From NCBI GenBank assembly GCA_002391195.1, contig DGRZ01000115.1, positions 1-7,246 on the forward strand: a stretch of DNA of 7,246 nucleotides, read 5' to 3'. Source of the DNA: Fibrobacter sp. UBA4375. GTDB lineage: Bacteria > Fibrobacterota > Fibrobacteria > Fibrobacterales > Fibrobacteraceae. Made by a program: the position numbers and the translations under genes. Position 1 is the first letter of the stretch; every line of letters begins with the position of its first letter. Below the pieces are notes generated by a model. It did not search any database. It was not told the DNA's origin and was given only the letters and a program-made list of their open reading frames with translations. Below, one piece after another: positions 1 to 5,700 of this stretch.

Positions 1-48
1 CACGAGCAGGGCGATGGCGGAAAGAATCGAAAATCTAGACGTAGTCAT
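1..48 (-). CDS. N-terminus of a probable secreted protein, cut by window edge
   Basis: A leftward ATG at 46-48 opens a frame that runs off the left edge after 16 codons: MTTSRFSILSAIALLV. One Arg followed by a hydrophobic run is what the start of a Sec signal peptide looks like, so the product is probably exported or membrane-attached. An AGAGGA ribosome binding site (plus-strand 57-62) lies 8 bases upstream of the ATG, which supports the start. Nothing can be said of the mature protein. The gene is divergent from the large secreted-protein gene at 438, and the two share the gap between them. Confidence 0.6.
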   Translation of the reverse strand, partial: MTTSRFSILSAIALLV

Positions 49-143
49 GCGCAGAATCCTCTGTACCTATATAACATAATTTAACACCTTTTGCGCGCTA
101 GCGTACCGGATAATTCGCGTTTTTCCCTATTACCTGGCTTTTT

Positions 144-174
144 TTGACAAAATTTCGGTATAAAACGATAAAAT
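144..174 (+). promoter_or_regulatory. Candidate rightward sigma-70-like promoter
   Basis: A perfect TTGACA lies at 144-149. Two -10 candidates follow: GATAAA at 167-172 (17-base spacer) and TAAAAT at 169-174 (19-base spacer). If used, it would give the secreted-protein gene at 438 a leader of about 255 bases. The spacer contains ATTTCGG, similar to the TTTTCGGG found in the spacers of the two leftward promoters of this window. Not proven: the distance to the gene is long and a nearer promoter may exist. Confidence 0.4.
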
Positions 175-217
175 AATGCATTCGTCGGGAATTTTTCGGC
201 CAATTTCCAAAGCGACA

Positions 218-391
218 TTATTTGTCGCAGTTTCGACCCAAAAGTACGGTCTGGCCCGACAGAGCCTTGACAATAGCCTCGGTAACAGCCTGAATTGGCA
301 ACTCGTATTCAACAACAACCTGCGCAGATTGGGTACGTTCTCCAACACGAGCATTTATACGACTCAATACAAAATCGACAGCCTTGTCCAG
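218..391 (-). pseudogene. Coding-like leftward frame without a start codon
   Basis: Read leftward from just after a TGA at 392-394, 57 sense codons run to a TAA at 218-220. The product begins LDKAVDFVLSRINARVG and includes VVVEYELPIQAVTEAIVKAL. It has an alternating hydrophobic pattern and many codons starting with G, as real genes do. There is no ATG or GTG and no ribosome binding site; only TTG or CTG could start it. It may be the fossil 3' end of a gene or chance. The plus strand is also open here in a codon-aligned frame (from 176), so codon bias alone cannot decide the strand. I do not recognise a family. Confidence 0.2.
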
Positions 392-437
392 TCACATTTT
401 ATCTATTTTTGCGATATCATTTTTCGTTGGAGAGAAT

Positions 438-2777
438 ATGAAATGTTTCAAATTTCTTGCGATGTTACTCTTTACCGCACTTGTATCAAGTGCATGGGCA
501 ACAAACAAGACTCTTTCCGGCAGCGAGAGCTATGAGGCACAGGACGGAGACGTGCTGACAGGTTTGACATCGGGCACGGTGTCGATTGCCAACGGAGCAA
601 AGATTACGCTAAGCGATGTTACCATCAGCGGTGGCATCGTATGCTCTGGAACAGCGGAGATTACCCTCGTCGGTACGAACAGCGTGACGGGTGCAAGCCT
701 AAAGGCCGGCATTCAGGTAGGCGGTTCAGGCACTACGCTCACCATCAAGGGCAATGGCTCGCTGACGGCAAACGGAGGTAGTCAATCGGCGGGCATCGGT
801 CTGAGCCGTGCGTGGGATGTTGATGCCATGGGTGGCGATATTGTCATCGAGGGTGGAAACATCACGGCAACTGGTGATAACTTTGGCGCTGGTATTGGTA
901 CAGGCGTGAGCTATGGTAAAGGAACAGACAATACGGCGACGATTGGGAACATCACGATTAAAGGTGGTACAGTAAAGGCAATCGGCGGAACAGATCAATT
1001 CACTCCGGGCAGCGGTATCGGAAAAGGCGGAGTCTATTCGAATGGCCATGCAGTTGTCGGTACTATCACCATTTACGATGGCATCGACATGGTTGACGCA
1101 TCGAGCATCAGCGAGAGCATCGTCTATATGCATGAAACAACCGATGTGACCGAAAGCAAGGCCGACTACTTCACCATCGGCGAGGACGGTAATCGCAGAC
1201 TAATTGTACAGAAACCAGTGATTGCAGATATTCCCGACCAGACCTATACAGGCAGCGAAATCACCCCCGAGCCGCTCGTCATAGCCGGCTCGCTCAACCT
1301 CACCAAAAGCACGGACTATGTATATTCCTACACGAATAATACAGATGCTGGTACGGCGACGGTAAAAGCCACCTTCCAAGGCGACTATGCATCGCTGGGC
1401 TATGTGGAGAAGACTTTTAGAATTATTAAACTCCTTACCCATTCAGATATCACTATCACGGCCATCCCCGACCAGACTTACTCTGGTTCTGAGATTTGTC
1501 CCGAAATTTCCGTGAAAGACGGCGAAACAACGCTCATCCTTGGTACCGATTATACGGTCGAATGTGCTGATAACGTATCGGCAGGAACCGCCAACATGAC
1601 CATCACCGGCATGGGCGACTACCCCGGCTCCGTTTCGAAGACTTTTGAAATTACCAAGGCTCCCTTGACAATCACCGCCAAGGACAAAACCATTACCTAC
1701 GGTGATGAACCTGCAAACGACGGCGTTGAATACAGCGGGTTTGTCGGCTCAGATGATGCGTCTGTTTTGGGCGGAACACTGACTTATGGATACAACTACG
1801 AAATTTGGGATGATACAGGCGAATACACCATTACGCCAAACGGCTTGACTGCAGACAACTACAACATCACATTCGTGAACGGAACACTGACTGTCGAACC
1901 CAAGAGAAGAAAATTCGCAGCAGTCACGATTGAAGAAGACCAAGACGGTAAAACGGCTGTTCTCGATTGTTCGTATGACCGAGATGATGAAATTAACCTC
2001 CCCGAGTTCGAAGATGGAATCGTAGTCAATGCAATCAAAGTTAAAAGGACGTTTGGTATAAACACTCCTGCAACAATCGTCCTTCCTTTCAAACTACCAA
2101 CTGAAACAAGAACTAACGCAGATTTTTATGATTTGTATTCTGTTGAGCAGGTAGGGAATACATGGAAAGCAAGAATGGAGAAAATACCAGATGGACATAT
2201 TCAACCGCTTCACCCCTATGCAATCATCGTCTACGAAGAAGAATTGACATTCGATTTGCAAGGAAAGCATGTCACTGTATATATGGACGAAAATGAAATT
2301 GACACCGTCAAAAGCCAGGATAAATTATGGTACTTTGTGGGCGTTTATCAGTACAAAACTTGGGGTGGTGATAAAGACAAAGAGCTCGGGCTCGCCTACG
2401 CCTTCGCAGGCCGCAACGAACATAACATAGCCAAGGGGCAGTTCGGAAAGATTGCTGCAGGGGGATATGCTTACCCATTGCGCGCCTACCTGAGAAAAAA
2501 AGACGCCAGTGTGCAGCTAAAGCCCGTACAGAGCCGTCCGCTAGCATCGCAGCGTGCGGCAAGTGTCGCAAATCTTTTCAACGAAGACAACACTCCTGAA
2601 ACGATTGAGGTCGAATTCTTCGAAAAGGACCAGAACGGCGAAGAACATACAACCTTCATCGGGAGAATGGATACCCGTACGGGAGAATTCAGCAGCATAC
2701 GTCCAAGCCGAACCTTCGACCTGAAGGGACGCCATGTCGGAAAGCCGAAAGCTAAAGGGGCTTATTTCAAGAAGTAA
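438..2777 (+). CDS. Secreted Gly-rich/MBG-repeat surface protein with sorting-like C-terminus
   Basis: Encodes 779 residues. The ATG at 438 is preferred over the in-frame one at 384 because GGAG (429-432) sits 5 bases before it and it starts a clean signal peptide (residues 1-21, cleavage after AWA). Residues about 22-215 are Gly/Thr/Ile-rich with repeated AGIG/GSGIG turns (AGIG at 118 and 151, SGIG at 192), suggesting a right-handed beta-helix. Residues 262-331 and 340-407 are two Ig-like repeats opening with IPDQTY[TS]GSEI. Residues 408-488 resemble an MBG/YDG domain (PLTITAKDKTITYGDEP). Residues about 490-750 are of unknown fold. The last 20 residues (DLKGRHVG...KAKGAYFKK) resemble the short C-terminal sorting tails of type IX-secreted FCB proteins. 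A role as an outer-surface adhesin or carbohydrate-contacting protein is inferred; no catalytic motif is visible. Two small peptide genes follow in the same direction. Confidence 0.85.
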   Translation: MKCFKFLAMLLFTALVSSAWATNKTLSGSESYEAQDGDVLTGLTSGTVSIANGAKITLSDVTISGGIVCSGTAEITLVGTNSVTGASLKAGIQVGGSGTTLTIKGNGSLTANGGSQSAGIGLSRAWDVDAMGGDIVIEGGNITATGDNFGAGIGTGVSYGKGTDNTATIGNITIKGGTVKAIGGTDQFTPGSGIGKGGVYSNGHAVVGTITIYDGIDMVDASSISESIVYMHETTDVTESKADYFTIGEDGNRRLIVQKPVIADIPDQTYTGSEITPEPLVIAGSLNLTKSTDYVYSYTNNTDAGTATVKATFQGDYASLGYVEKTFRIIKLLTHSDITITAIPDQTYSGSEICPEISVKDGETTLILGTDYTVECADNVSAGTANMTITGMGDYPGSVSKTFEITKAPLTITAKDKTITYGDEPANDGVEYSGFVGSDDASVLGGTLTYGYNYEIWDDTGEYTITPNGLTADNYNITFVNGTLTVEPKRRKFAAVTIEEDQDGKTAVLDCSYDRDDEINLPEFEDGIVVNAIKVKRTFGINTPATIVLPFKLPTETRTNADFYDLYSVEQVGNTWKARMEKIPDGHIQPLHPYAIIVYEEELTFDLQGKHVTVYMDENEIDTVKSQDKLWYFVGVYQYKTWGGDKDKELGLAYAFAGRNEHNIAKGQFGKIAAGGYAYPLRAYLRKKDASVQLKPVQSRPLASQRAASVANLFNEDNTPETIEVEFFEKDQNGEEHTTFIGRMDTRTGEFSSIRPSRTFDLKGRHVGKPKAKGAYFKK
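1221..1650 (+). repeat. Two tandem Ig-like repeat units inside the surface protein gene
   Basis: The protein segments IPDQTYTGSEITPE (about residue 265) and IPDQTYSGSEICPE (about residue 343) open two successive domains of roughly 70 residues. Each closes with a KTF[RE]I segment (about 325-329 and 401-405). They are related at protein level, but the DNA has diverged at many third positions, so this is an old duplication and not a fresh repeat. Confidence 0.7.
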
Positions 2778-2789
2778 GCGGAAAAGGGG

Positions 2790-2860
2790 ATGCCCGCCTT
2801 CTCCACAAAGAGGATAACTCTGCTATGGCAACAAGTTGCCTAGTATCGTATAGCGGGCAT
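2790..2860 (+). ncRNA. Putative structured RNA element ahead of the small peptide genes
   Basis: An outer perfect 8-bp stem pairs ATGCCCGC (2790-2797) with GCGGGCAT (2853-2860). Inside it, TTCTC (2799-2803) pairs with GAGGA (2810-2814) over a 6-base loop, allowing one G-U pair. GGCAAC (2827-2832) pairs with GTTGCC (2835-2840), and CTA (2823-2825) with TAG (2841-2843) extends that hairpin past a one-base bulge. This gives a three-way junction. Alternative pairings exist: AGAG (2809-2812) with CTCT (2818-2821), and GCTAT (2822-2826) with ATAGC (2850-2854). No T-tract follows, so it does not look like a simple terminator. I cannot assign it to a known riboswitch class. It lies 36 bases before the first small peptide gene and could be its leader or the 3' end of the surface-protein mRNA. 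Confidence 0.4.
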
Positions 2861-2869
2861 GACACGTAG
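2825..2869 (+). CDS. Possible 14-codon leader peptide
   Basis: ATG at 2825 opens MATSCLVSYSGHDT and ends at TAG 2867-2869. AAGAGGA (2808-2814) lies 10 bases upstream, a little far for a ribosome binding site. The whole frame lies in the structured element, so translating it would open the inner hairpin and the right arm of the outer stem. A leader peptide controlling the downstream genes is possible, but a frame this short can occur by chance. Confidence 0.15.
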   Translation: MATSCLVSYSGHDT

Positions 2870-2896
2870 CAATCATCAACTATAAACTATTGACTT

Positions 2897-3040
2897 ATGG
2901 AAAAGACTCAAGCAAACCGATCCGAACAGAAAAAAGAATATATCGCCCCAACCGTAAAAATCGTCGAATTTAAGCAGCAGTCCACCCTGCTGCAATGCAG
3001 CACCTGCAACGATGACATTATTGAAGTTGAATTCAATTAG
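2897..3040 (+). CDS. Small Cys-containing peptide A (QSTLLQCSTC family)
   Basis: Encodes 47 residues starting MEKTQANRSEQKKEYIAP. An in-frame TGA at 2891-2893, just before the ATG, fixes this as the first possible start. There is no clear ribosome binding site; the upstream bases are A/T-rich. Residues 13-37 align without gaps to residues 3-27 of the next gene, with Lys, Tyr, Pro and Lys in the same places, then the identical decapeptide at 28-37 with C34 and C37 as a CxxC pair. The C-terminus is acidic (NDDIIEVEFN). There is no signal peptide or membrane segment. The N-terminal pattern [KR]-x-Y-x-x-P-x-[IV]-x-[IV] resembles very many short uncharacterised FCB-group peptides, known to me only as hypothetical proteins. 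Function unknown. A peptide precursor, a small metal- or thiol-binding protein, or a regulatory micro-protein are options I cannot separate. Confidence 0.7.
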   Translation: MEKTQANRSEQKKEYIAPTVKIVEFKQQSTLLQCSTCNDDIIEVEFN

Positions 3041-3152
3041 CAACAGTACGCTTTTAGTTAGGATAGCCTGAATGAAAAAGGTCTACGAAAAGCCTTGCAT
3101 CAAGGTCATTACGCTAACGCCACAGTCGACTCTATTGCAATGCAGCACTTGC
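2978..3152 (+). repeat. Duplicated 30-base core shared by peptides A and B
   Basis: The copies lie at 2978-3007 and 3123-3152. Both encode QSTLLQCSTC. They differ at five bases (Ser, Thr, Leu, Leu and Thr codons), every one synonymous. The flanking DNA does not align beyond the weaker upstream protein similarity, so the identity is kept at protein level and is not a recent DNA copy. Confidence 0.85.
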
Positions 3153-3215
3153 GAATCGACTCCATCCGTCTATGAAGTCGGAATGGCCGATGTTGACAAG
3201 CCGGACAAAATGTAA
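3072..3215 (+). CDS. Small Cys-containing peptide B (QSTLLQCSTC family)
   Basis: Encodes 47 residues, the same length as peptide A, and starts 31 bases after its stop, so the two are probably on one transcript. AGGA (3060-3063) lies 8 bases before the ATG. The sequence opens MKKVYEKPCIKVITLTP, then the shared decapeptide at residues 18-27 (C24 and C27), then a divergent tail rich in Asp and Lys (ADVDKPDKM). An additional Cys is at residue 9. The pattern is a conserved N-terminal block plus a conserved Cys core with variable N- and C-terminal extensions. This is what families of secreted or processed peptides often show, but no export signal or modifying enzyme is visible in this window. Function unknown. 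Confidence 0.75.
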   Translation: MKKVYEKPCIKVITLTPQSTLLQCSTCESTPSVYEVGMADVDKPDKM

Positions 3216-3218
3216 AAG

Positions 3219-3608
3219 TCAGGACAATTCTTCCATCACCCGCTTGAGCGGGAAGTCGAACTGGATAGCACGCGGGGTCTCGATCTTGTCGAATTTTATC
3301 TGGTAGCAGAGGGCCTGTTCATCGACCTTGGCGACGCCGCCGGCTCTTACACCGTGGTTGCATGCAACATCGACGAAAAAGGTCACGCTGAATTTTGCGG
3401 TCGTTTTGGCAATGCGGCCTATGTACTCCCGCCGTCTTTCCCTGTCCAGAAAAAATATGCCGTGGCACTCCGACGCGGGCTCAAGCAGGCGGAGAAGGAA
3501 TCTGTAGACGATCTCCCGTTCTAAGGAATGGTATTTGCCGCGATTGTCTAGCGGAGCATGAATTCGTGAACGCCCGCAATTGCACGGATGACGCTTGTGG
3601 GCACGCCG
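3219..3608 (-). pseudogene. 3' remnant of an unrecognised gene downstream of hipA
   Basis: Leftward, an open frame runs from after a TAA at 3609-3611 (inside hipA) to a TGA at 3219-3221, with no ATG until five codons before the stop. The convincing part lies after hipA's stop and reads GKYHSLEREIVYRFLLRLLE, then CHGIFFLDRERRREYIGR, TTAKFSVTFFVDVACNHG, and ends FPLKRVMEELS. The codons favour C or G in third position, as in hipA. The only alternative start of note is a GTG leaving about 55 residues, without a ribosome binding site. I read it as the back end of a longer gene whose front was lost when hipBA arrived or by deletion. A read-through or frameshift extension of HipA is less likely because HipA is already of normal length. 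Family not recognised. Confidence 0.45.
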
Positions 3609-4861
3609 TTACGCTTGGCGAGTTTCGGCCAGCGTTTTACCGCGCTTTCGACATCGGCGAGAATTTTCTTGTAGCGGCCCTGCCTTAGTCCCGCGAACTT
3701 CGCAACCGCATGGAAATCGTCCAGCGTAAATTTTTCGCGCTTGCCGTTGAACGTCATCTGGTGCGTGCCGGTCCATGCGCCCTGCGGGTTGTAGGCGTAC
3801 GTCATGTCGAATGCGGGCGCGAGGCTCCACACTCCGCGCTTGTCCATCAGGAAGCCGATGTTTTTAGCGTGGTCGTCCTGGTTGCGTGCGCAGATGTTGA
3901 ATGCCGCCCTGCGGAACATTTCTTCGAGAGCGTCGTAACCGAGGTCAAGCCGTCTGATAATATCGAGCGCCTGTTCGTAGCTGTATGCGCCCGGCATGTT
4001 GAAGTCGTAGTGGGCAAGCGCGCAGAGCGACTGGTAATGCAGTTTCTTGCCGCCCGCGAGGCGGTCGAAACGCCGCGTCATAAAATGCCTGTGGCCCGCG
4101 CATTCGTAAAGCCTGCATTCCGTCATGTCGATGCCCGCGAGTTTCGCCATTTGCGAGTACGTGTACTCGATGGCTCCGTAACCGAACAGGTCGGCGCCTT
4201 CCTTGTCGCTGTTATTTTGTACGTCGTCGAGTTTCAGGAGCCAGTAACCGAACCGCGGGTCTGTCGCGACCTGCCCCGAACGCATTTCGCCGGTGGCTTC
4301 GTCGTATGCTACGAGAATCTTTGCACGCGCGCCGCCCGCCGACGTGCCCACCCGCAGGATTTCCTCGAAGGCCTTGCCGTTCTTCTTAGAGAGTGGCCTG
4401 CCTTTGATGTTCCTTACTGAAAAGCGCTTGCGCTGGTTCAGCACCTCGGCGGCAAATTTTCGCAGGTTTTCTACGTCCAGGGAATCGTCGCCTGCGGAAT
4501 CGGGCCCCTGCAACGGCAGGAACTCCAGCGCGCCCATGCCGCGGTTCCCCGTGTAGCACAGGCGTTCGAGTGCGGTGAAGCTTTCGGGCGTGCGGCCCTG
4601 CCGCAGGAGCCACGCATCGATTACCCTGTTGCCGAACTTGTCGGGAAGGCTGTCCGCGAAGAGCCCGGGCAGCCCGTGGAACGTTCCGGAAAGTTGCGGG
4701 AAGGTGTAGATGCGATTGGAGACGGGCATCGCGATGGGCGCAGGCTCGATGCCCGCGCCGATGAATTCAGGTGCGTACTCGAAACGCGCGACCGATTCGC
4801 CCTCGAGCATGGAGAGCGCCCCGATGGTCGTACCCCAGAGTTTTACCTCTACCGCGATCAT
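3548..4861 (-). CDS. hipA: HipA-family Ser/Thr kinase toxin
   Basis: Encodes 437 residues, close to E. coli HipA (about 440). HipA proteins are cytoplasmic kinases; E. coli HipA phosphorylates glutamyl-tRNA synthetase and blocks growth until neutralised by HipB. Residues about 1-115 match the N-terminal HipA domain, and 165-410 the kinase-like C-terminal domain. Visible motifs are TSAGGARAK (173-181), whose S174 aligns by eye with the autophosphorylated Ser150 of E. coli; YWLLK (207-210 region), whose K210 is the likely ATP-binding Lys; NQDDHAKN (327-334), with D329 the likely catalytic Asp; and PAFD (349-352), with D352 the metal-binding Asp. All key residues are present, so the toxin should be active. 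The ATG is 9 bases after the hipB stop with AGGGG between them, a normal operon arrangement with antitoxin first. The actual target in this organism is unknown. Confidence 0.93.
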   Translation of the reverse strand: MIAVEVKLWGTTIGALSMLEGESVARFEYAPEFIGAGIEPAPIAMPVSNRIYTFPQLSGTFHGLPGLFADSLPDKFGNRVIDAWLLRQGRTPESFTALERLCYTGNRGMGALEFLPLQGPDSAGDDSLDVENLRKFAAEVLNQRKRFSVRNIKGRPLSKKNGKAFEEILRVGTSAGGARAKILVAYDEATGEMRSGQVATDPRFGYWLLKLDDVQNNSDKEGADLFGYGAIEYTYSQMAKLAGIDMTECRLYECAGHRHFMTRRFDRLAGGKKLHYQSLCALAHYDFNMPGAYSYEQALDIIRRLDLGYDALEEMFRRAAFNICARNQDDHAKNIGFLMDKRGVWSLAPAFDMTYAYNPQGAWTGTHQMTFNGKREKFTLDDFHAVAKFAGLRQGRYKKILADVESAVKRWPKLAKRNGVPTSVIRAIAGVHEFMLR

Positions 4862-4870
4862 GGTGAGCCC

Positions 4871-5380
4871 CTACTTGTCTTCGCCCCAGACCCAGGGCGT
4901 TTTGCTTTTAGTTTTTGCGGCAGACGTTTTGCCTTTCGCGTTAGGTGCCGCGCCGCCTGCAACATATTCCGCGGAATTTTCGGCGACTGAATTCGCGTTG
5001 GCGTTTGTCGCGCCGGTGCTGCGCATGGCGCTTGTGTCCAGCGAGTTATTTGTGCCCAGCGGGTTATTTGCACTGCGCGGGTTGCGGACGCGCTTGCGTG
5101 CCTTGACCTCGCCCATCCGCAGAATCTGCATGGGCGATGGCGAGTCGTCGGGGAATATCGCGAGGAATGTTTCGAGCATGCCGCATACCCGCAGGACCTT
5201 GATGAGGTTCAGCACCTGCACGGAATCGCCCCGCTCGATGTGTTCGACGGTGCCCTTGCTTACGCCCGCCTGTTCGGCGAGCTGGGCCTGCGTCCAGTTG
5301 CAGCGGATACGGAATGCCGCCATGCGCCTGCCGAGCAGGGCAAGCGCGGATTTGTCGGTCTGTGCGGAATATGTAGCCAT
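4871..5380 (-). CDS. hipB: HipB-type XRE antitoxin with long C-terminal tail
   Basis: Encodes 169 residues. Residues about 12-72 form an XRE/Cro helix-turn-helix (WTQAQLAEQAGVSKGTVEHIERGD at 29-52, with the recognition helix starting near S41). In HipBA systems this protein binds HipA and represses its own promoter. The tail from about 95 to 160 is Asn/Ala/Ser/Thr-rich then Lys-rich, looks disordered, and ends PWVWGEDK. E. coli HipB is only 88 residues, so this tail is nearly as long as the whole usual protein. GGGAGGG (plus 5384-5390) ends 3 bases before the ATG and fixes the start. The gene overlaps nothing and leads the hipBA operon. Confidence 0.9.
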   Translation of the reverse strand: MATYSAQTDKSALALLGRRMAAFRIRCNWTQAQLAEQAGVSKGTVEHIERGDSVQVLNLIKVLRVCGMLETFLAIFPDDSPSPMQILRMGEVKARKRVRNPRSANNPLGTNNSLDTSAMRSTGATNANANSVAENSAEYVAGGAAPNAKGKTSAAKTKSKTPWVWGEDK

Positions 5381-5403
5381 GAACCCTCCCGGTACCTGTA
5401 TTG

Positions 5404-5432
5404 AATATAGTAAAAAGTCCCGAAAAAGTCAA
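5404..5432 (-). promoter_or_regulatory. hipBA promoter
   Basis: Leftward TTGACT (plus 5427-5432) and TATATT (plus 5404-5409) are separated by exactly 17 bases (5410-5426). The -10 box lies 23 bases before the hipB ATG, leaving a short leader with the ribosome binding site. The spacer holds TTTTCGGGA, which recurs at the same distance from the -10 box in the promoter of the ATPase gene. Confidence 0.75.
5412..5430. repeat. Direct repeat AAAAAGTC in the hipBA promoter
   Basis: AAAAAGTC occurs at 5412-5419 and 5423-5430, 11 bases apart (about one helical turn). The second copy overlaps the -35 box. Two same-face sites placed there could be bound by HipB or another repressor. It may also be chance in an A-rich spacer. 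Confidence 0.35.
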
Positions 5433-5452
5433 ATATTATTTCATAAAATTTA

Positions 5453-5485
5453 GTGAATTATAGCGTAATTTGTATTATAATTCAC
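5453..5485. promoter_or_regulatory. Perfect 10-bp inverted repeat upstream of hipBA, candidate operator
   Basis: GTGAATTATA (5453-5462) and TATAATTCAC (5476-5485) are perfect reverse complements with a 13-base spacer and a centre-to-centre distance of 23 bases, about two helical turns. It starts 20 bases upstream of the hipBA -35 box. E. coli HipB binds several dyads upstream of its operon, so this is the best candidate for an additional HipB operator, although its sequence is unlike the E. coli TATCC(N8)GGATA site. A hairpin in a transcript is the alternative. Confidence 0.5.
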
Positions 5486-5679
5486 AAGATAATGTAAATT
5501 AAAAATGATGATTTTGGAGAAATTTCTAAAATGGTTTAAGGAATAATCATTTCCTGGCAAGTGATTGCATTAGTAAAATATATCTTTTCATCCTTCTGTC
5601 AATACCTCCCCTCTTTTTTAATCACTTTTTTTTCTCCCGTCAGCATTTGTCGCATTACATATATATATTATAGCCAGAA
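5486..5679. other. AT-rich gap with imperfect inverted repeat and pyrimidine tracts
   Basis: No convincing gene lies here. AAATGATGATT (5503-5513) and AATAATCATTT (5542-5552) form an 11-bp inverted repeat with one mismatch, enclosing the palindrome AGAAATTTCT (5518-5527). Pyrimidine-rich runs follow at about 5605-5640. An alternating TA tract (about 5660-5672, ending TATTATA) may serve as the -10 region of the small gene at 5701. TTGTCG (5647-5652) is too close to it for a standard -35 box. Confidence 0.4.
5505..5546 (+). CDS. Doubtful 13-codon amphipathic micro-ORF
   Basis: ATG ATG ... TAA encodes MMILEKFLKWFKE, which would form a short amphipathic helix like some small membrane-active peptides. 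It lies inside the imperfect inverted repeat at 5503-5552. There is no ribosome binding site (only A/T-rich DNA upstream), and a frame this short is expected by chance. It is recorded only because the hydrophobic/charged spacing is neat. Confidence 0.1.
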   Translation: MMILEKFLKWFKE

Positions 5680-5700
5680 ATGAAAAGCAAAGGGGTTTCT

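Larger units (their letters stand above)
49..437. other. Divergent intergenic gap with promoter and possible gene remnant
   Basis: This 389-base gap separates the leftward partial gene from the rightward secreted-protein gene. It holds the ribosome binding site of the left gene (57-62), an AT-rich stretch at 66-84 that could be its promoter, a rightward TTGACA-type promoter candidate near 144-174, and a leftward coding-like frame without a start codon (218-391). A TAnnTTTG match, the Bacteroidota -7 consensus, occurs at 404-411, but no convincing partner box lies at the right distance. I see no terminator hairpin. Confidence 0.5.

Noticed and set aside
130..354. Leftward 74-codon ATG frame
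   Set aside because: Its Arg/Leu/Cys-rich product has no family features, it has no ribosome binding site, and the neighbouring leftward frame at 218-391 looks more gene-like.
176..535. Rightward 119-codon frame overlapping the start of the surface-protein gene
   Set aside because: It overlaps the well-supported signal-peptide start at 438 in another frame, has no ribosome binding site, and its second half is only the out-of-frame reading of that gene.
384..2777. Longer version of the surface protein starting at 384
   Set aside because: The additional 18 residues precede a normal signal peptide, and the ATG at 438 has a GGAG site 5 bases upstream.
2881..3215. Reading peptides A and B as class-defined RiPP precursors
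   Set aside because: No modification enzyme, leader protease or transporter lies in the window and the motif matches no precursor class I can name; the idea stays a hypothesis only.
3239..3252. Hairpin CCCGC-TTGA-GCGGG as a terminator for the peptide genes
   Set aside because: The stem is only five pairs, no T-tract follows on either strand, and it lies inside the leftward coding-like frame.
3710..4420. Rightward 236-codon frame opposite hipA
   Set aside because: It is the antisense of hipA in a GC-rich gene where long opposite frames are expected; hipA carries the recognisable kinase motifs.
4710..5453. Rightward 247-codon frame opposite hipB and the start of hipA
   Set aside because: It runs antisense across two recognised genes and their promoter and has no domain features.
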